A DNA stretch of 64,000 nt from NCBI GenBank assembly GCA_013400115.1, contig VXBP01003685.1:8638-72637 (forward strand). Direction: 5' to 3'. Numbering within the stretch: the stretch's first letter is position 1; every line of letters begins with the position of its first letter. The notes under the pieces were generated by a model, which was not told the origin of the DNA, ran no database searches, and saw nothing but the letters and a program-made list of their open reading frames with translations. Made by a program: the position numbers and the translations under genes. Of this stretch, positions 11,097 to 22,938 are shown in pieces. This DNA comes from Rhinopomastus cyanomelas (lineage: Eukaryota; Chordata; Aves; Bucerotiformes; Rhinopomastidae).

Positions 11097-11510
11097 TCAC
11101 AGAATGACTGAGGCTGGCAAAGCCCTCCGAGCTCATCCAGCCCAGACCAGCACCTAACATCACTCCACTGGCCAAACCATGGCGTTAAGGGCCACAGCCA
11201 GGCTGTCTTTTAACACCTCCAGGGATGGGGACTGCCCTGGGCAGTCCACTCCAGCCTCTGATCACCCTTTCCATGAGGAAGGGCTCCCTGACCTCCATCC
11301 TAACCCTTCCCTGACACCTTCAGGTCCTACCCTCTCGTCTTGGTGCCGGTTGCCTGGAAGAAGAGCCCAACCCCCACCTGACTGCAACCTCCCTTCTGGG
11401 ACTTGAAGAGATGGAGAAGGTCCCCACAGCTCCCTCAGCCTCTCCTCATCAGCCTTTCCCTCCAGTCCCTTCCCCAGCCTCACTGCTCTCTCTCAGTCTC
11501 TCTTCACTGG
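11097..11510 (-). mobile_element. CR1 LINE fragment, second copy abutting the first
   Basis: A new antisense tail starts at CACAGAATGACTGAGGCTGG and runs through CCAGGGATGGGGACTGCCCT, ATGAGGAAGGGCTCCCTGAC and CCTCTCCTCATCAGCCTTTC. The arrangement shows one CR1 inserted beside or into another. Confidence 0.88.
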
Positions 11511-14500
11511 GAGATGCTCAAGTCCCCTGATGATCACATCCTCGTAGCTCTCCGTCCACCAGCTAGACAAACCCAGGAAGACTGGGGATCTCTCCCGGTC
11601 TGGGGATGTTGGTTGTGCCCCAACATCCAAACAAAACTAGAAATGAATAAATAAGGCATTATCTGCCCAGGTTTCCACCCACTGTTGAACTTTACAGGAA
11701 TCCAGCTCCTTTAGTATCGACGATTAGATCAAAGCTACTCCCTCGGATGCTTCGCTCGCACCGAGGGGTTTGGTGAGGGTCTCTGTGCTTTGCCCATCCC
11801 AGCACCCACCAGCTCATCCTGGTGAGAGGCGCACCGAGCACCCCCAAAGATGCTTTCACCACTAAGCTCTGATGCTTGGCAAGTGAATGTTTATCCATTG
11901 CTACCAGCAGAGAGCAAACCCAAAGCATCACGGTGCCCTCGGATCTCTGGAAGAGCATCATGGATTTCCGACCCAGTCAGTGGATGGATCAAATACCTGG
12001 CGCGAGGCAGCGGATAATCCCGATGATTTATTTTGGGGGGAGCAGGGGGGGTGATGTGGGGGGGGGAAGGCTGAGGTCCCGGCGAGGATTTGCGTATTAG
12101 TAAAAACAAACAATCCTGTAAATAACGAGCCCCTCGTCCTGTCTCCCCTGCGCTGCTCTTATTGAGTGAGTCAGATGTTCTGCTGATTAAAAATTGATCC
12201 ATTTCAAAATCTAATCAACAGAATAGGATTCTTTCATATGTTATCAAGGCAGCTGCTGACAACAAAAACCAAACCTGTTATTAACCCATGAACCCCGATG
12301 ACCCGAATCTGGTTGGGCTCTGCGACTGTAAATTATTCAGTAGCCCAAGAGCAATACCCGTAAGCCTGATGAATTTACGCCCCGACCGGAGCCGGTGGGG
12401 GTTAAAGCCAATATCACAGCCCCGGGGGGGTCCCCGGGGATGCGGTTCATGACACGCTGCCACTCCGTGTCATGCCTGGGAATACATTACCGCTGTCTGC
12501 TCGGCGGCTTCGCTTTGCAGATGTCTGGTCCTTTCTTTTTTGTTGTTGGGGTTTGTCTGGGTTCCTCCTCTTTTTAAATGGCTTTCTGGATTCAGCGCAG
12601 GGCACGGGGAGGAGCGGCCCCACAGCGGTGCCCAACGGCCCCGTGGGCACAGCCAGTCTCCACTGAAGCCCTGGATCACCACTGCTGAGCAAAATTCACG
12701 AGCAAATGATTTACATCCCTGTTCCAGTCCAGCACTGGTGGCTGAGTCATGGAAAAACAGAGAAACTGGAGGAATAAAGGAGGTTTTTCTTTATTTTTTG
12801 AACTTAAATCATTATTTTTAAGGCCCACTTGCATTCCTCACCCACTGCTGGAGACACAGCAATGGGATGATGCTGGCAAAGGGATGATGCCAGCACTGGG
12901 CACTGCCCTATGGGCTGCTTCTTGGGTCTGGCTTTATGGGAGACACAGCAATGGGATGATGCCAGCACTGGGCACTGCCTGTGAGCTTCTTCTTGGGTCT
13001 GGCTTTATGGGAGACACAGCAATGGGATGATGCCAGCAATGGGATGATGCCAACTCTAAATATTGCCCTGTGGGCTGCCTCTTGGATCTTGCTTTCTGGG
13101 CTGGTGACACTCACCACCATGCCCAGGGGACACTCGGTTAGCACCAGCCAAGGATCTGCGTGGAATCTCCTGGCCAAACAGCTTTCAGAGAACAGAGCAG
13201 GGAGATGTGAGGTCAGGCTGGCTGCATCTGCCTTTGACCGACCCTTATCTACGCAGAGATGGCTGGGAAGCGGTTCAGAAGGGAGCTGACTGTTCAAGAA
13301 CCAAACATCCCATCTACCCTCTGTCCCATCCAGCCTCTCCCCAGTAACTTTCTGTACTGGACAATCAGAAAATTAGAAAAGAACAGCACAGACTAAACCT
13401 CCCCCATGTAAAGATAAAGGGGTCATCACACTGCCAGAGAAAAACATTCCAGATAATAGGATCCACACAGACAGAGTCTCACTCACAGTGCTGTGAACTA
13501 AAACAGGACAAAAGCCCTAGTCTGGGGTCTCACAGGGTTAGAGACCCCTCCCCTTGGCCAGGACACTGATCACAAAGGTCAGTTTATGGGATCAAAACCT
13601 TTTACCTGGAGGGATAAGTGAATATTTAGCAATTGAGGTCTAACATGCGCGATATTTAGAAGAAAAGCTGCCATAGCAGGTATTAGGCCTGAACTGGAAA
13701 GTCAAAGATGTTGTTTGCTTGAGTCTTGTGGTCTGGCCCCTCTTCATCACTGAGCCTGGGCATCCCCCCAAAAAACCCCAAAAAGCATCCAGGATGCAGA
13801 GGAACCCCAACTCTGCTGCAGGCTCCAACCCTACACCCAGAGAGCAAGACGTGATCACCACCAGCTCAACCAGAACAGTATCACTTGGCTCCCCAAATCT
13901 TAGATTGACCTCCTACTGCAAATTTCAGAGGTTGAAAGAAAAGTGGGGCAGGTCTAAGTGCAGATTTTGGGGCTTTATGGGGCAAAGCCCTGCTGCCCAG
14001 CACCGCTGAACCCTATTCTCTACCCTAAGCAGCTCAGGCAGCATCAGCCTGGTTGATCCACCCTGCGTAAAGGCTTGGAACAAGGATGCGGAAAACTCGG
14101 TGCCATAAAACAAGCTCAAAGATAACGACAGCTCTTCTTTTAAATCATAATATATTTATAAGTTTAATGACTCTCTGACCTCTCCTTAAAGCCCAAATAA
14201 CCCCCTGGGAACCCCCTCAGCCTGGCCGCAATCGATCCCACTACAGCCCACTCTTAAGCAGGCGCTGGAGAAATACAAAAGCAGCAGCAACTGGGCTGCA
14301 GGTACCAGTGAAAAGCACCAGCAGAGTATTTTGGGGCTGGTTTGCCCCTATTTTTAGTTTGAAAGCCTCCCCAGTTCAGGGCTTCTAGCTGGACATCTCT
14401 CAGCTCTGCAGTTGGAGCAGGTTGATCACCCACTTAAGTCCTGGACTGGGGCTGAGTACCTGGGTTACAGCCCTGGCAGGCTGCAACCCCATATCCCTCC

Positions 14501-14895
14501 TCATGCACAGTCTTGCCCATCAGCTCCAGGGCTGCATCCCAGTGACACCCCCCCAGGTACTTCAGCATCCCAGGTCCCCCAGTGAGACCCTGTTATGCAC
14601 TTTAGCACCCCAGGTCCCCAGTGGGACCTTCCTGTGCACTTCAGCATCCCAGATCCACCAGTGTACTTGAGCATCCTTACTGGGATGTCACCCAATGGGA
14701 TACTGGAGGTACTGAGAGACTTGAAACACATTGGGGTTCTGCCTCTTGATAAATCAAGCTATTCTGCTTAATTTCATTACACTGCAAGATAGATCACAGA
14801 CTCACTATGGACCGAAAGGACCTCCAGGATGCTAGGGAATGAGACTTGGAAGAGAAACCGAGAGCAGGATCCAGTGCAGGAGCAGCCCCACCATG
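11511..14895. other. 3.4 kb low-repeat block, no gene seen
   Basis: Mostly single-copy DNA without CR1. 11990-12480 is rich in AT/CG islands (CCTGGCGCGAGGCAGCGGAT, TTATCAAGGCAGCTGCTGAC, CAGTAGCCCAAGAGCAATAC) and resembles conserved non-coding sequence. 14120-14170 is AT-rich (ATCATAATATATTTATAAGT). 14540-14700 repeats short AGCACCCCAGGTCCCCAGTG motifs. No splice-supported coding exon is recognised. Confidence 0.45.
12851..13075. repeat. Minisatellite, about 71-89 bp unit, three copies
   Basis: GAGACACAGCAATGGGATGA recurs at 12851, 12940 and 13011. Units share GATGCCAGCACTGGGCACTG and TTCTTGGGTCTGGCTTTATG, and shorter internal repeats of AATGGGATGATGCCA occur in the first and last units. Confidence 0.9.
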
Positions 14896-15118
14896 GTAGA
14901 ATCACAGTATCACAGAACACTAGGGACTGGAAGGGACCTTGAAAGATCATCCAGCCCAATCCCCCTGCTACAACAGGATCCCCTAGACCCAGTCACACAG
15001 GACATGATCAGGCGGTTTTGAAACGTCTCCAGAGAAGGAGACTTCACACCCCCCCTGGGCAGCCCCTGCCAGGGCTCTGGCACCCTCACTGGGAACAAGG
15101 TCCTTCTCACACTGATGT
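14896..15118 (-). mobile_element. CR1 LINE fragment
   Basis: Antisense tail ATCACAGAACACTAGGGACT, GGAAGGGACCTTGAAAGATC, CTCCAGAGAAGGAGACTTCA, CTCACACTGATGTGGA. It is interrupted exactly after GATGTGGA by the tetranucleotide array. Confidence 0.94.
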
Positions 15119-15392
15119 GGAGACAGACAGGTAGGTAGACAGACAGACAGACAGACAGGTAGGTAGATAGACAGACAGGTAGGTAGGTAGACAGACAGAT
15201 AGGTAGGTAGGTAGACAGACAGACAGGTAGGTAGGTAGATAGATAGGTAGGTAGATAGATGACAGGTAGACAGACAGGTAGGTAGGTAGACAGACAGACA
15301 GATATGTAGGTAGACAGATGGACAAATAGGTAGACAGACAGACAGGTAGATAGGTAGGTAGATAGACAGACAGATAGGTAGGTAGAGAGACA
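15119..15392. repeat. GACA/GGTA/GATA tetranucleotide microsatellite
   Basis: About 270 bp of mixed (TAGG), (TAGA) and (CAGA) tetramers in blocks such as GTAGGTAGGTAGACAGACAG. The antisense reading gives repeat-encoded Tyr-Leu-Ser-Val-Cys-Leu-Pro frames that are not genes. It lies inside or at the end of a CR1, so it is likely highly length-polymorphic. Confidence 0.97.
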
Positions 15393-15394
15393 GA

Positions 15395-15555
15395 ACAAAC
15401 CTTGAATCACCAAAGCTGGAAAAGACCCTCAAGACCATCACATCCAACCACCCACGCTATCACTAAACCATCTCCCGAAGCACCCTGGCTGCCTGTTTGC
15501 TGAACCCATCCACAGACACTGCGTCCAGCCCCTCCCTGGGCAGGGATGCACACGA
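15395..15555 (-). mobile_element. CR1 LINE fragment, diverged subfamily
   Basis: Antisense: CTTGAATCACCAAAGCTGGA, AAAGACCCTCAAGACCATCA, CACTAAACCATCTCCCGAAG, then CAGCCCCTCCCTGGGCAG. A related tail is at 34.3 kb. Confidence 0.8.
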
Positions 15556-15589
15556 ACACCCACCAGTTTGTCTCAGCATCACGTAGTGT

Positions 15590-15672
15590 CGGGGAAGATG
15601 GTTTAGGGGTGAACTTGTAGATTAGGGTTGATGGTTGGACTCGATGAACCCAAGGGTCTTCTCCAACCTGAA
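15590..15672 (+). mobile_element. CR1 LINE tail fragment
   Basis: Sense tail of the same subfamily: GATGGTTTAGGGGTGAACTT, GGTTGGACTCGATGAACCCA, GGGTCTTCTCCAACCTGAAT. Confidence 0.75.
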
Positions 15673-16575
15673 TGCATCTACGAGCATCATCACCACTGCT
15701 CCGGGGCCAGCAGCCTCAGCTCCCCTCCTCATCATCTCACATAATCACACTTGTGTGAGAAGCCAGCGTCGTCCGCACGGAAAAAGAGAAAAGAGAAAAA
15801 CCATCCTCGGAGAGCCGAACAATCAGACAATTTTTAAGATCACGGAGCATTAAACCATTCCCTGTAGGGTTTACTAATCAAACAGCCAAATCCTTCATAA
15901 CCAACCAATCCCTACAGAGCAATTAAATCCTTCCCCTTTTAAAACACTTGGCACGCCGTCTGGGGAGAGGGGAAAAAAAAGGGGGGAAAGGGAAGGGAAA
16001 AAAACTCCAACAAAACCAGATGAAATTTGCAAAATTCATTTGATAAATTAACCAGGGGAACACACAGATAAAAAAAAAGGAGTGAATTGAGCTTTGTTCT
16101 TCTTCCCCTCTTCTTTTTTTTTAATTACGGGCTCGACAATGCCTGAATAATGTTTAATAAGAAGTATGAAAAATTCCTAACAGTATTACAAGCACCACAC
16201 AAAAGAATTAACCTGGTTACCGTGAAAAATTGCATATTTAATTAAGAACTGAGAGTTCAAAACTACCCGGAGATTTTCCAAAGTCGCGTTGCCTGAGGGG
16301 CCGAATTACACGGCTCGCGGTGCCGCTAACAGGGGCTGCGGCGCGCAATCATTACCCAAGTGTCCCCATTAGGTGACAATGGGCAGATGACATCAAATTC
16401 ATTTTGAAAGCAACAGGAATGGAAGCGTTCTGCTGGGGTACTGGAAGGTAAAGTGAGGATCCTGCTGGTATAAAGCAGACCCCTTGTTGATAAAGGCAAT
16501 AATTAAAGAATAATGTTAATTAGCTGCTTTTTATTCGCACGGAAGAGGAGATGCTACCACTGTGACGTGTGTTGA
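15673..16575. other. AT-rich single-copy block, candidate conserved non-coding DNA
   Basis: No repeats or exons recognised. It includes an all-purine run (15962-16003, GGGGAAAAAAAAGGGGGGAA). 16140-16260 is AT-rich (AATAATGTTTAATAAGAAGT, ATTGCATATTTAATTAAG), and 16490-16540 reads AATAATTAAAGAATAATGTT. Such blocks are typical of regulatory deserts, but conservation is untested. Confidence 0.4.
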
Positions 16576-16914
16576 GTAGAGAATGGAGTGGGGAGAGCTG
16601 CTGGGCGCCGATGGTCACCGTCATTCTGGGTGCCACCAGCCCTGGGCGCTTGCTGGCCCCTGACAGTCCTCACCTCTGCCAGGGTTGGGGTTAGGGACAG
16701 CCAGGATCACCAGAGGGTGGTTCATCACCAGACCCAGAGGAAGGGGGCTGGAGCGCCATGGCCAGGGCATCCCACCACAGTGACATCAGCAAACACTCAG
16801 AGACCACATGGAGGAGCCTTCACCAGCAACTCAGGTGCTCAATGTGGGGGCAAAGATGCTGCTCAGGGGATCTTTGGGACCAGGGCGGGTGGCAAGCAGC
16901 CATCCTAGGGTGTA

Positions 16915-17222
16915 TAGGAGGCTTGTGGAGTCTCCTTCTCTGGAGATGTTTTGAACCCACCTGGCCCTGTTCCTGTGAGACTGGATCTAGGGGATCCTGC
17001 TGTGCCGGGGGATGGGACTGGATGATCTTTTGAGGTCCCTTCTGATCCTAATGACTAGATCTAGGGGATCCTGCTGTGGCAGGGGGTTGGACTGGATGAT
17101 CTTTCAAGGTTCCTTCCAATCCCTAATGACTGGATCTAGGGGATCCTGCTGTGGCAGGGGGATTGAACTGGATGATCTTTCGAGGTCCCTTCCAATCCCT
17201 AACGTTCTGTGACTCTGTGAAA
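16915..17222 (+). mobile_element. CR1 LINE tail, triplicated
   Basis: Sense CR1 starting at GGAGTCTCCTTCTCTGGAGA. GGATCTAGGGGATCCTGCTG or the close variant AGATCTAGGGGATCCTGCTG occurs three times about 70-76 bp apart. Each copy is followed by GATGATCTTT, and only the last unit ends in GTTCTGTGACTCTGTGA. The organisation matches the array at 3593-3900. Confidence 0.93.
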
Positions 17223-17640
17223 TAACCTTCCTCCTGGAGCGCTCCATCCCCCTATCCCAGTCACCCCACGGGGCAGAGCTCCCCTACTCCCCGCTCAGCC
17301 AAGAACCCCGCACGGGCGGACAAGCAGGGTAATGATTACCCAGCTCCTGGGGATGAAGCAATGTTTGCCAACCGCACGCCCAGGCAGCTCTCCCGGCCGA
17401 CGTGATTAATAAAAGAATAAATGTCCTCCGCAGCCCGGCTGAGCAATAAGGCAGCGGCCGCGGCGCCGCGGCGCGGCTGTGCTTACACCGCACATTACAG
17501 GTAATACTTTATTCTGTTATCCCCACGGAAGAAAACAAAGGATGCCTGGGGTCCTGACTTCGGTGTAAAACCGCAGTGGCGTTACCCAAGGCAACGGCAT
17601 CGCGCTCGCAGCGGCTGACGCACGGGAGGGATATTTACAG
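17223..17640. other. GC-rich single-copy segment
   Basis: Relatively CpG-rich (GGCAGCGGCCGCGGCGCCGC at about 17452, then CGGCGCGGCTGTGC). It is a short CpG-dense patch without any recognised exon or TSS. Confidence 0.4.
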
Positions 17641-18063
17641 GGGGTTCAGGCTGGTTATTTACTTCCCTTTTTTTTTGTCCTTCTATTATGTTTTCTATTT
17701 CTTTTTCTAAATATGATTTTTATTATTTTAATTTAACATTTTAATTCTGTTGATTTTTTATTTTATTTTTCTTTTATTATTTTTCTTTTATTATTTCATT
17801 TTATTATTTTATTATTTTATCTTATTATTTTTCTTTTATTATTTCATTTTTCTATTTTTATTATTTTTCTTTTATTATTTCATTACTTTATTTCATTATT
17901 TCATTACTTATTTCATTATTTCATTACCTATTTTATTATTTTATTTATTTTTATTTTATCTGCTTTTCTTATTTTTCTTTAATATGATTTTACCATTTTA
18001 CTTTTATTTCTTACTGTGCCAATTTTTGTTCTTCTTATTTTTATCACCATTTACGTTATTTTA
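17641..18063. repeat. T-rich low-complexity block
   Basis: About 400 bp of TTTTATTATTTTATTTC-type pyrimidine-rich sequence ending at a CR1 tail. A shorter copy of 17730-18149 is present at 19528-19856. Confidence 0.92.
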
Positions 18064-18149
18064 GGTGATCCTGCTCTGGCAGGGGGATTGGACTAGATGA
18101 TCTTTCAAGGTCCCTTCCAAACCCTAACGTTCTGTGATTCTGCGACTTT
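18064..18149 (+). mobile_element. CR1 LINE tail fragment
   Basis: Sense: GGTGATCCTGCTCTGGCAGG, GGGATTGGACTAGATGATCT, then TTCTGTGATTCTGCGAC. The same tail with the same mutations recurs at 19771-19856, so the two are copies of one insertion. Confidence 0.93.
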
Positions 18150-19153
18150 TAGTATTAATGATTTTTTAATTAATACAAATTATTGGAGGGTTATTTACTT
18201 GTTACTCCCCCCCAGAAAATCGGTGTCACACAAGAACTCACAAGCTCAGGGGCAATTAACATTCAAAAACTGGCCAAATGAGAGTCGAGTCACTTCAATC
18301 GCGGCTCCGTCGATACTCTCGGGGGGTCCCCTGCAGCAGCTTTGGAGGAATCACGAAGGGTCGCACAAAAAATAGGTTATAGTGGACAAAAAAGGGGTTT
18401 AATTTTTTTTTAGAAGGGTTAAATATTAAAAGAATATTAAAAACAGAGCTTATAATATTTTTGAATAGGTTCTAATATTTTAAGAAGGTTTTAATATGAA
18501 GAAAAAAGCTTAGACTGCAAAGAAAAGAGGTTCTATGATGAAGAAAAAAGGCTCTAATATAAAATAAATAGAGAAAAACAAGAGTGAAACCGTTCTGGAA
18601 GGAGGTGTTGGAGCGTTCAGCCAGCAATTCCCAGTGAAACTGGGAGGTGCAACTTAAAAGACAAACGCGACTGCTGTGGAAACGCTGCAGAGCAGCTCCT
18701 GGGCCCCAATAAATCTCTTGAAAGCCGCAGATGAAGCTGAAGGAGCCCCATCATCACACACTGTCCTTCCTCCGGGGATCCCTCACGTGGGGCTGCCCCA
18801 AGCCCAAGCTGGGATCTACCGGTTGACCCGAGAAGGGACGGATGGATGCTCCGGGGCTCCTGCTCATTACCCAGTGCTGCGGTAAATAAGGAGCAGTTGC
18901 GCGTTCCAGGCTCTCGCTGCCTGCATTACGGGGAGGTTCTGCTGATGGCCCCTTGGGGCTGGCAGCTCACTGCCTTCCAGAGCTGGTTCTTCATCACTGG
19001 CACAGCCCAGGGCTCCCTGGGATCCTCCACCTGGGCAACCAACACTTCTCCAGGAGCCAGTTGCTGAGGGAGGTGATGGACAAGCGCTCAGCCAGCACCA
19101 CTCTGCCAGGCTCCTTCTGGGGTGACCTGTAGGAACACCCCATCCCTCGTGCC
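18150..19153. other. Unique sequence, no gene seen
   Basis: AT-rich at 18390-18580, with near-periodic TTTAATATTAAAAGAATATT/GGTTCTAATATTTT motifs, then balanced single-copy DNA. No exon is recognised. Confidence 0.45.
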
Positions 19154-19527
19154 CCAGGAACAGGGAAACTGAGGCACAAAGGCATCACCCACAGCAGCAA
19201 GCTTTGGGATGGAGCCCAACCCAGCGTCGTAGCTGCTCCACTCAATCCCCATCGATTTCTCCGCTGTGGCTGGGACGGCGACATGATCCTGTTACTTTAT
19301 GATGGGCTGGGAATAGGAACCCTGAGTTCTAACCCTCCTACAGAAAAACCCAGCAGTCCCACCGAGCCACACAGCCCCCACACGAAGGGCAGGGGGAGGA
19401 GGGAATCTTAGCAATCCCAAGCCAGACAGACCCAGCATGGGGCCAAACCCTGCTTCCCAGCTTCTGCTGCCTTGGCAAGAAACACTAAAAGCTGTAGGAA
19501 AACAGGGAAAAGGGGGGGGAGCGGAAG
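19154..19527. repeat. 374-bp direct duplicate, copy 1
   Basis: Reads the same as 20430-20803 (offset 1276) as far as I compared. The duplicate starts immediately after the single N at 20429, so it is likely an overlapping contig end rather than a biological repeat. Confidence 0.9.
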
Positions 19528-19856
19528 AATTTAATATTTTAATTCTGTTGATTTTTTATTTTATTTTTCTTTTATTATTTTTCTTTTATTATTTCATTTT
19601 TTCTATTTTTATTATTTTTATTTTATTATTTCATTACCTATTTTATTTTATTTATTTTTATTTTATCTGCTTTTCTTATTTTTCTTTAATATGATTTTAC
19701 CATTTTACTTTTATTTCTTACTGTGCCAATTTTTGTTCTTCTTATTTTTATCACCATTTACGTTATTTTAGGTGATCCTGCTCTGGCAGGGGGATTGGAC
19801 TAGATGATCTTTCAAGGTCCCTTCCAAACCCTAACGTTCTGTGATTCTGCGACTTT
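19528..19856 (+). repeat. Second copy of the T-rich block plus CR1 tail
   Basis: Matches 17730-18149, including the private CR1 tail mutations, but is about 91 bp shorter within the T-rich part. It begins abruptly at the end of the 374-bp duplicate. Confidence 0.9.
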
Positions 19857-20428
19857 CATCGTCTCAGTCATTCTTACTAACCGCATCCTACGCTGTCAGA
19901 GCCAGCTTTCAGACAACACTCGCCCCACGCCAAACACGTAACCCCTTAGCTAATACCATTACTGTTTACACAAAACTGTGTATGTGCTAGCATTTGGACC
20001 ACAAAAATGCTAATCTACCTCAGATTCAATTACAGGGTGACTTCTCAATCACGGCTGCGCTTATCGGGTGTTAATACTTCCTCCTTCTTGCATTCACATC
20101 TGTCTCACAGTGAATAACACAGCAAGCCCAGCCAGTGAAAGTGAGTCACAGAGGCTTGCAAAAGTCCTGTGGGACTATGTGTTAAGGCTTCAGCCACCAC
20201 CATCCCAATGCCTGGTTTGCTCAGCAATAAGCGATCCGTCAAATATCTGAAATTCCACAGGGGCTTTCCTAATTAACCCTTGGTTATACGATTATACATA
20301 ATGAGCACCTGAAGGCTGGTTTTTTCTCTTCATTTAGACACCCTCAGGGAAACCCAAATCCCATTTCTTTCTTCCCGGAGCTGCTGGCAGACACTAGATG
20401 ATGATTTCTCTCATCAGGCTCTTTTAGG
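19857..20428. other. Unique contig end, no gene seen
   Basis: Single-copy DNA between the misplaced T-rich copy and the N at 20429. Nothing recognisable. Confidence 0.45.
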
Positions 20429-20429
20429 N
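20429..20429. other. Single-N assembly join
   Basis: Followed directly by the 374-bp duplicate (copy 2, 20430-20803). This pattern points to a contig overlap that was not merged. Confidence 0.9.
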
Positions 20430-20803
20430 CCAGGAACAGGGAAACTGAGGCACAAAGGCATCACCCACAGCAGCAAGCTTTGGGATGGAGCCCAACCCAG
20501 CGTCGTAGCTGCTCCACTCAATCCCCATCGATTTCTCCGCTGTGGCTGGGACGGCGACATGATCCTGTTACTTTATGATGGGCTGGGAATAGGAACCCTG
20601 AGTTCTAACCCTCCTACAGAAAAACCCAGCAGTCCCACCGAGCCACACAGCCCCCACACGAAGGGCAGGGGGAGGAGGGAATCTTAGCAATCCCAAGCCA
20701 GACAGACCCAGCATGGGGCCAAACCCTGCTTCCCAGCTTCTGCTGCCTTGGCAAGAAACACTAAAAGCTGTAGGAAAACAGGGAAAAGGGGGGGGAGCGG
20801 AAG
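20430..20803. repeat. 374-bp direct duplicate, copy 2
   Basis: Copy of 19154-19527. After the shared GAGCGGAAG it continues into new unique sequence (GGAAGAAATCCCAGTGG), whereas copy 1 jumps into the T-rich block. Confidence 0.9.
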
Positions 20804-20879
20804 GGAAGAAATCCCAGTGGTAGATCCTAACGCAAGGAAGTGTTACGGGGTAGGGGGGAACTTTTTAATAAAGTCTGCA

Positions 20880-21010
20880 AGTATATATTCCTCCTTTATC
20901 AACCTGAAGATTTATTGAGCCGAGGAGCCATATTGACTGAATAAATCTTGATAATGACCCCAGCAGCAGTCAATACCTGCTTATTATCTCCCAAGTTGGG
21001 GAATTACATC
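20880..21010. other. AT-rich hairpin-containing segment, candidate conserved non-coding element
   Basis: Perfect 10-bp arms AAGATTTATT (20907-20916) and AATAAATCTT (20940-20949) enclose a 23-nt loop, with further AT-rich sequence (TTGATAATGACC, CCTGCTTATTATCTCC). No coding signal. Confidence 0.45.
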
Positions 21011-22840
21011 TTTCCCTAATAGGAGCGGGATGGTACAAAATGTTCTGAGAAACTTCACCCAGGGTTGTGAGGTTGGGTTTTTTTTTTTCCTGAGGGGGTA
21101 TGGATGCTTCTAATTTGCTTTTTGCTAGGAATTGAGGGAACAGAGAAGGGGGTGTCTTGAGGTCTGGGAAGGGGTGGGAGCTCCCCCTGTTGCTGTGGAG
21201 CCCTAAATTTACCTCCTGTCAGGCTGCTGAGGAGCAGGATGATGCTGCAAGCTCATCTCTGCCCGCCCTCCCTCCCTGCAAACAATGGCCCTGTATTTTC
21301 AATTTGCCTGGTCGTGCCGCCAGCTCCCCAGATAATTCCCTGAAAATTCACTACAACACGGGAATTCCCACAGCCGGGGCTACGTCGGCACCCGGGAGAG
21401 GAGCGGGAGCAGCGTCGCCGCCATCCCACGGGACACACAGCCACCCCCACACACTCCAACCGGCGAGGATGGGGGGGAGCAGCCCCCAAATCCAAAAGCT
21501 TCTGCGTTTGAAGATGGTGCTGCACGGGCAAAGAGTTAACTTGGCGTTCGGCGAAGCCGAGGGGAGCTGTGGGAGCAGAGCTCACGACAATTACTCCTGC
21601 ATTTTTATTTGAAGCCTCTGCAGACAAGCGAGAAAAATTAACTGAAGGGAGCAGCTCCTGTGCCAACATATGGAGGGAGATGAATAGCGGGTTCGGCACG
21701 CTCCGCCGAGGTTATCTAGTTAAGCAAGTGCCTCCTAAAGGACTCGCGGGCTGGGAGTGTGCTGTTTGCTTAATCTGGTCATAAATAATAATTCGGATCG
21801 CTGGCTGGTTTAGCATTCAGCTCCACCTGCAGCGCAGGAGCCCCACCGAGCCCTGTCAAACTCGTGACGCAGCCCAGGGACCCCAGTGAAATGGCTCCTC
21901 TCCCTGACCATCGAGCCCCAGGCAGTGATGCAAGAGGCTCCTCCACTGCCCAGCCTCAGGTCTGAGCTGGGGGCACCAGCAGCTGCTTCCACCCCATAAC
22001 CCCCCCCGCTCCAATCCCGTTCTCCCTCACCCCAAGCGCTCTGCTCACTGTCCCCACGGCCACCTCCAAGCCGGACAACCCACCAAGAGGGGGTGGCAGG
22101 GCTGATCCCCTTTCTCCCAGCCCCTCAAATTCAAGGAACATTTCCATCCCTGACCCCTATTTGCCTCTTGCACCCCACACACACTTTTTTTTGGTAGCCT
22201 CCCCTTCCTCCAAGGCCACAGAGACTATCCACTAAAGTGGATCAGGAGGCCAGCGCGTACATCTCTAATGGGCTGCAGCACGCGCACAATTAATTAATGG
22301 ATTTATTAATTAGGGAAGAAGTCACTCTTTGGGCTGGAATTGGGGTCACCAGTTTCTAAAGTGAGAGCTGGTGGAGCTAAAGATAAAACTCTCATTTTCT
22401 GCAGCTCGCTCTCTCTCTCTCTCTCTTCTTGTCTGGCAGCATCTCAATTATTCAGACACAGGATGAAAAAAACCCAACCCCACCACACATCCCGGACTTC
22501 ACCTCGGGAACGTCATGGTTTGGCTTTCTGTTGATGCACAACACAGACCCCTGAGCAGATGGGACCAGGATCGTGGCCCATCTCACCATCCCCTTCATGC
22601 AGGAGCTGGAAATAGTGGAAGTATCAAGTGTTTGCTGCTCATGAAGGATGTGGGGGAACAGCAGGATGGATGCCGCACCTCAGCCTGTGCCAGGCAGGAA
22701 AGGGACACCACAGTGGTGACATCCAGAGGTAGGTGAGACCCCCAGTAACCAAAAGGCTATGCTGAGCATCAGCTACACCTGGGTGGTCAGTTCAGCTGAA
22801 CCTCCCTGGTGGCACCTGGAAGGGAGAAGCCTTCTAGCTG
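21011..22840. other. Repeat-poor 1.8 kb block, no gene seen
   Basis: Single-copy, moderately GC-rich sequence with a CT microsatellite near 22408-22426 and AATTAATTAATGGATTTATT at about 22290. Open frames of 148-151 codons on both strands at 21157-21699 have no recognisable similarity, so they are not called. Confidence 0.45.
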
Positions 22841-22841
22841 C

Positions 22842-22938
22842 CACAGAATCATTCAGGTTGGAAGAGACATCCAAGATCATCAAGTTCAACCATCACCCCA
22901 ACGAAGGTCTCTATAGAAACAGAGCTCCTGGTGAAGGA
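22842..22938 (-). mobile_element. CR1 LINE tail fragment
   Basis: Antisense: CACAGAATCATTCAGGTTGG, AAGAGACATCCAAGATCATC, AAGTTCAACCATCACCCCAA. Confidence 0.85.

Noticed and set aside
14910..15447. 154- and 167-codon minus-strand frames rich in Tyr/Leu/Ser/Cys repeats
   Set aside because: Generated entirely by the tetranucleotide microsatellite and the adjoining CR1.
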